This document shows, piece after piece, positions 61,115-64,000 of a DNA stretch of 64,000 nt (position 1 is its first letter; every line of letters begins with the position of its first letter). The position numbers and the translations under genes are program-made. Below the pieces are notes generated by a model. That model had not been told where the DNA came from, did not search any database, and saw only the letters and a list, made by a program, of their open reading frames with translations. Origin of the DNA: Hippophae tibetana (Eukaryota > Streptophyta > Magnoliopsida > Rosales > Elaeagnaceae); NCBI GenBank assembly GCA_037013495.1, contig JAZDXN010000026.1, positions 3,162,001-3,226,000 on the forward strand, in the 5' to 3' direction.

Positions 61115-64000
61115 ATGGGAGATGCTGAAGATAGGCGGAAAAAGATGAAAGAATATACAATGCCAATCATTGGCAATGTACCTTCCGGTATCCAATTACA
61201 AGAGGCTGCAAGGAATTATGAATTGAAAAAGATTCATTATTCTTTGTTGCCTTCCTTTTACGGTATCCCTAATGAAGACCCTTTGCATTTCATTCGAGAA
61301 TTCTATGCTATTGTCCAAACCTTTCCACTACATGCAATTAATGAAGATCAACTTAGGATGAGGTGTTTTCCTTACACTCTCAAAGATAAAGCTTGGTCAT
61401 GGTTCATTACTCTACAGTCAGGTTCTCTTAAAACTTGGGAGGCAGTCTATGAAATTTTTATGGGTAGGTTCTATTCCCATCAAAAGACTGTGGATCTAAG
61501 AACAAAGATAGCAACATTTTCTCAAATGTATGAAGAGCCCTTTCATGAAGCTTGGGAACGATTCAAACTCCTTTTCATTCAATGTCAAAATCATAGATTT
61601 CCATTACAGCTACAAAACCAATTCTTTTATGATGGATTGACACTACAGAGTCAATACATGGTTGATAATGCTGCTGGAGGTGCTGTAGGAGAAAAGATCG
61701 CAGAGGAAACCTATAATCTTTATGAGCTGTTGGGTTCTAATTCCCAACAAAGAGGTGGTAGAAGGAAAGCAAAGGTCAATGAAGTCGGCTCTGATAATGA
61801 GATAACCTTGCAACTTGCTGAATTGACTAAACAAGTGAAATTCCTCACTTCCCACCAAATTTCAAATCAAGAGGTATGTGAAGTGTGTTGTTCAATTGGG
61901 CATGGTACTCATAATTGTTCAAATACTTGTGATTCTAGTGTCGATGCCATAGAGGAAGTCCAATCTTTTCAAAGGTATCATCCAAACACCTATAATCACC
62001 CAGCCTACACCCAATATCCAACACTAAGGCTGGATAACAACCACCCTAACCCACCAAGCCAATCTTTTAAGCCAACCTTAGAAGATAGCTTGAATGCTTT
62101 TATTCAAGTTAGTCGTGACAACCAATTGATGACAAATCAAAGGTTGAACACCATGGAGGCTTCGGTTAAAAGGATTGAATCTAAAGTTGGGCAACTGGCT
62201 GAACAAATGCAAAAGAAAGAACCAGGAAAGTTGCCCAGTCAACCAGAACAAGCAAAGGATGTTAGAACCCTTCGAAGTGGTAAGGTAGTCAATACCAGTT
62301 TACCTGAAATCTCTAACAATCTACCTTGTAGTTCAGGTAACAGAGAAGGCGATACTCAAATCTCGCAAAAAGGAGAAACAGGTGTTAAACTTAACAAGCC
62401 TTCTGAAAAACTCATTGGGGGGTCATCTGACACCCCCAAAATTCAAAAGACAACAGAACCACACCAGATACAAGTACCTTTTCCCCACCGGTTGAAAGAA
62501 TCCAAACAAGATAAGCAATTCAATGATCTTTTTAATATGCTCTCTAAAGTAAATATTAATTTACCATTATTAGAAGTGATCATGAATGTGCCTTCATATG
62601 CCAAGTTTTTCAAAGAGTTGAACACTAAGAAAAGGAGGTATGAACTGAATGAACGAGTAGTAGTATCAGAAATTTCTAGCGCTGTACTTCAGCACAAACT
62701 ACCCCCTAAGTTGAAAGACCCTGGAAGTTTTATTATAAACATAACTATGGGGGATAGGAAGGTTGCTAAAGCAATGCTTGATTTAGGTGCTAGTATAAAT
62801 TTGATGCCCTACTCTATATTCTTACAACTCAATCTAGGGGATTTAAAACCCACAACTATGTCCCTTCAACTTGCAGATAGATCTCTTAAATATCCAGAGG
62901 GAATAGTTGAGGATGTTTTGGTACAGGTAGACAAACTGATAATACCTGTTGACTTTGTGGTTCTGGATATGCAAGAAAATCCAGCATTGGACAGAGAGCA
63001 CACAATATTGCTTGGTAGACCATTTATGGCAACTACTAAAACTATTATTGATGTCCAAGATGGAAATTTGACAATGACAGTCTTAGGAGAGACTGTTCAT
63101 TTTAAAGTTTTTGATTCTTCACCTTTCCCTTCTATTTCTGCCATCGATGAAATATTCGATGTTGATCCTTTGGATAATCTTGTCCAAAACACCTTTTTCC
63201 GAACCAGAATAGAAGACAAGCTTGAAACCGTTCTTACACTTGAAAAGGTTGAAGAAGATTTAGATGAAGAAATTAAGGGGTACCTTGAACAACTAGACAA
63301 TAATGAAGTGATGACAAAATCTAGTACACTTTTAAATCTACCCAGTTCTTCATCTATTAAAGAGGCCAATCCACCTGAACTTGAACTCAAAGACTTACCT
63401 GAGCACTTAAAATATGTGTTTTTGGGAGAGGGAGAAACTTATCCAGTGATAATTTCTTCAACCTTGACCAAACCACAAGAAAAGGAACTCATCAAAGTGC
63501 TTAAACAGTTTAAGAAATCTATAGGTTGGAGTATAGGTGATATAAGAGGCATTAGTCCAACAATGTGTATGCACAAGATCAACTTGGAGGATGGTGCTAA
63601 ACCTGTACGAGAGGCCCAAAGAAGACTAAACCCAAACATGCAAGAGGTAGTTAAAAAGGAAATTCTTAAATTATTAGAAGAAGGGATTATCTATCCTATT
63701 GCAGATAGTAAGTGGGTTAGTCCAGTGCATGTGGTACCAAAGAAATCTGGGATAACAGTTGTTAAGAATGACAAAAGTGAATTAGTGCCCACTAGAATAA
63801 TCACTGGATGGAGAATGTGTATAGATTTTAGGAAACTAAATTTATATACGAAAAAGGATCACTTTCCTCTTCCATTCATTGATCAAATGTTGGAAAGATT
63901 AGCTGGGCACGAATTTTACTGTTTTTTGGATGGACTGTCTGGATATTATCAAGTACCCATAGCACCAGAAGATCAGGAAAAGACCACATTTACATGTCCT
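61115..64000 (+). CDS. gag-pol: Gag-Pol polyprotein (gag, protease, partial reverse transcriptase), runs off the window
   Basis: The frame is open for all 962 codons to the window edge, with no stop or frameshift, from the first ATG after an in-frame TAG at 61082. It makes the capsid, then matures itself and copies the RNA into DNA. Residues about 10-210 are the Gag domain. A CCHC zinc knuckle for RNA binding sits at C255, C258, H263 and C268 (CX2CX4HX4C). A Gln/Pro-rich linker and a helix with heptad spacing follow. The aspartic protease has DLGAS at 556-560, catalytic Asp 556, with the Leu common in Athila elements, and ILLGRPF downstream. Reverse transcriptase starts near residue 845 with LLEEGIIYPI, KWVSPVHVVPKKSG and WRMCIDFRKLN, and motif A Asp 939 in CFLDG. 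The YxDD box, RNase H and integrase are beyond the window. Compared with the upstream gag it appears functional. It has no visible ribosomal frameshift, so Gag and Pol would be made as one chain. Confidence 0.92.
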   Translation, partial: MGDAEDRRKKMKEYTMPIIGNVPSGIQLQEAARNYELKKIHYSLLPSFYGIPNEDPLHFIREFYAIVQTFPLHAINEDQLRMRCFPYTLKDKAWSWFITLQSGSLKTWEAVYEIFMGRFYSHQKTVDLRTKIATFSQMYEEPFHEAWERFKLLFIQCQNHRFPLQLQNQFFYDGLTLQSQYMVDNAAGGAVGEKIAEETYNLYELLGSNSQQRGGRRKAKVNEVGSDNEITLQLAELTKQVKFLTSHQISNQEVCEVCCSIGHGTHNCSNTCDSSVDAIEEVQSFQRYHPNTYNHPAYTQYPTLRLDNNHPNPPSQSFKPTLEDSLNAFIQVSRDNQLMTNQRLNTMEASVKRIESKVGQLAEQMQKKEPGKLPSQPEQAKDVRTLRSGKVVNTSLPEISNNLPCSSGNREGDTQISQKGETGVKLNKPSEKLIGGSSDTPKIQKTTEPHQIQVPFPHRLKESKQDKQFNDLFNMLSKVNINLPLLEVIMNVPSYAKFFKELNTKKRRYELNERVVVSEISSAVLQHKLPPKLKDPGSFIINITMGDRKVAKAMLDLGASINLMPYSIFLQLNLGDLKPTTMSLQLADRSLKYPEGIVEDVLVQVDKLIIPVDFVVLDMQENPALDREHTILLGRPFMATTKTIIDVQDGNLTMTVLGETVHFKVFDSSPFPSISAIDEIFDVDPLDNLVQNTFFRTRIEDKLETVLTLEKVEEDLDEEIKGYLEQLDNNEVMTKSSTLLNLPSSSSIKEANPPELELKDLPEHLKYVFLGEGETYPVIISSTLTKPQEKELIKVLKQFKKSIGWSIGDIRGISPTMCMHKINLEDGAKPVREAQRRLNPNMQEVVKKEILKLLEEGIIYPIADSKWVSPVHVVPKKSGITVVKNDKSELVPTRIITGWRMCIDFRKLNLYTKKDHFPLPFIDQMLERLAGHEFYCFLDGLSGYYQVPIAPEDQEKTTFTCP

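Larger units (their letters stand above)
56648..64000 (+). mobile_element. Athila-type Ty3/gypsy LTR retrotransposon, 5' part
   Basis: A complete 5' LTR, a tRNA-Asp primer binding site, a leader, a duplicated gag, and a protease and reverse transcriptase in one frame are all seen in the + orientation. The protease has the DLGAS form and the RT has KKDHFPLPFIDQMLERLAGH and IAPEDQEKTTF, both characteristic of the Athila lineage of plant Ty3/gypsy elements. The rest of RT, RNase H, integrase, any env-like ORF, the polypurine tract and the 3' LTR lie beyond the window. The element splits a class A satellite monomer between GTGCGGAC and CTAGGG. The 5 bp before it are CGGAC, the expected target duplication, but the other side is not visible. 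Confidence 0.93.

Noticed and set aside
61068..61148. ATG at 61068 as the start of the second gag
   Set aside because: It is in another frame and reaches a stop after 26 codons; the gag-pol frame starts at 61115.
60171..63639. Minus-strand ORFs opposite gag and pol, and the alternative-frame ORF at 60307-60627
   Set aside because: They lie opposite or within a well supported gag and gag-pol reading frame and have no homology I recognise.

Overview
The window is plant nuclear DNA, very probably from a dicot centromeric, pericentromeric or other heterochromatic block; I cannot name the species. It has two parts. Positions 1-56647 are one uninterrupted satellite array, AT-rich and head-to-tail. 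From 56648 to the window end lies the 5' part of a Ty3/gypsy LTR retrotransposon of the Athila type, inserted into a satellite monomer in the + orientation and cut off by the window edge inside its reverse transcriptase. There are no bacterial genes, no tRNA or rRNA genes and no CRISPR.

Satellite array. The basic monomer is about 352-364 bp, giving roughly 157 copies. By diagnostic variants I sort monomers into seven classes (my names): A, B, C (short, about 352 bp), D, E, F and G. They form higher-order repeats (HORs) that change along the array. Heptamers and a pentamer cover 1-6851. Two 2.89-kb octamers cover 6852-12626. Seven tetramers of exactly 1443 bp (A-B-C-D) cover 12627-22727. Three hexamers of exactly 2172 bp (A-D-A-B-C-D) cover 22728-29243. 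Mixed tetramers and an octamer cover 29244-39374. A different tetramer (C-E-F-G, about 1441-1448 bp) covers 39375-45154. A disordered, less homogenised stretch covers 45155-56647. The many short open frames here are repeated by-products of the monomer and are not annotated as genes.

Retrotransposon. The 5' LTR (56648-58668, about 2.0 kb) starts TGATGA and ends TCATCA. In order it carries a terminal hairpin, a GC-rich block with a short tandem repeat built on ACTGTTCAT, a paired TGACGTCA element like the as-1 site of plant bZIP factors, a TATA box, a pyrimidine-rich probable R region with six CTTAGTTT repeats, a poly(A) signal, and a long AT-rich U5 with CCACC-AAA-GGTGG hairpins. Six bases after the LTR is an 18-nt primer binding site matching the 3' end of plant tRNA-Asp. 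The roughly 730-nt leader before gag holds two tandem 60-nt hairpins whose stems differ by three compensatory base-pair changes. There are then two gag copies: an upstream one with an in-frame stop and a damaged zinc knuckle, and a downstream one fused to protease and reverse transcriptase in a single open frame that runs off the window.

How the parts fit. The LTR promoter would drive a genomic RNA that is primed at the tRNA-Asp site and translated into the intact downstream Gag-Pol. The upstream gag is probably a decaying duplicate or an accessory Gag. The element is a late insertion into the satellite. Nothing in the array looks like a host gene.
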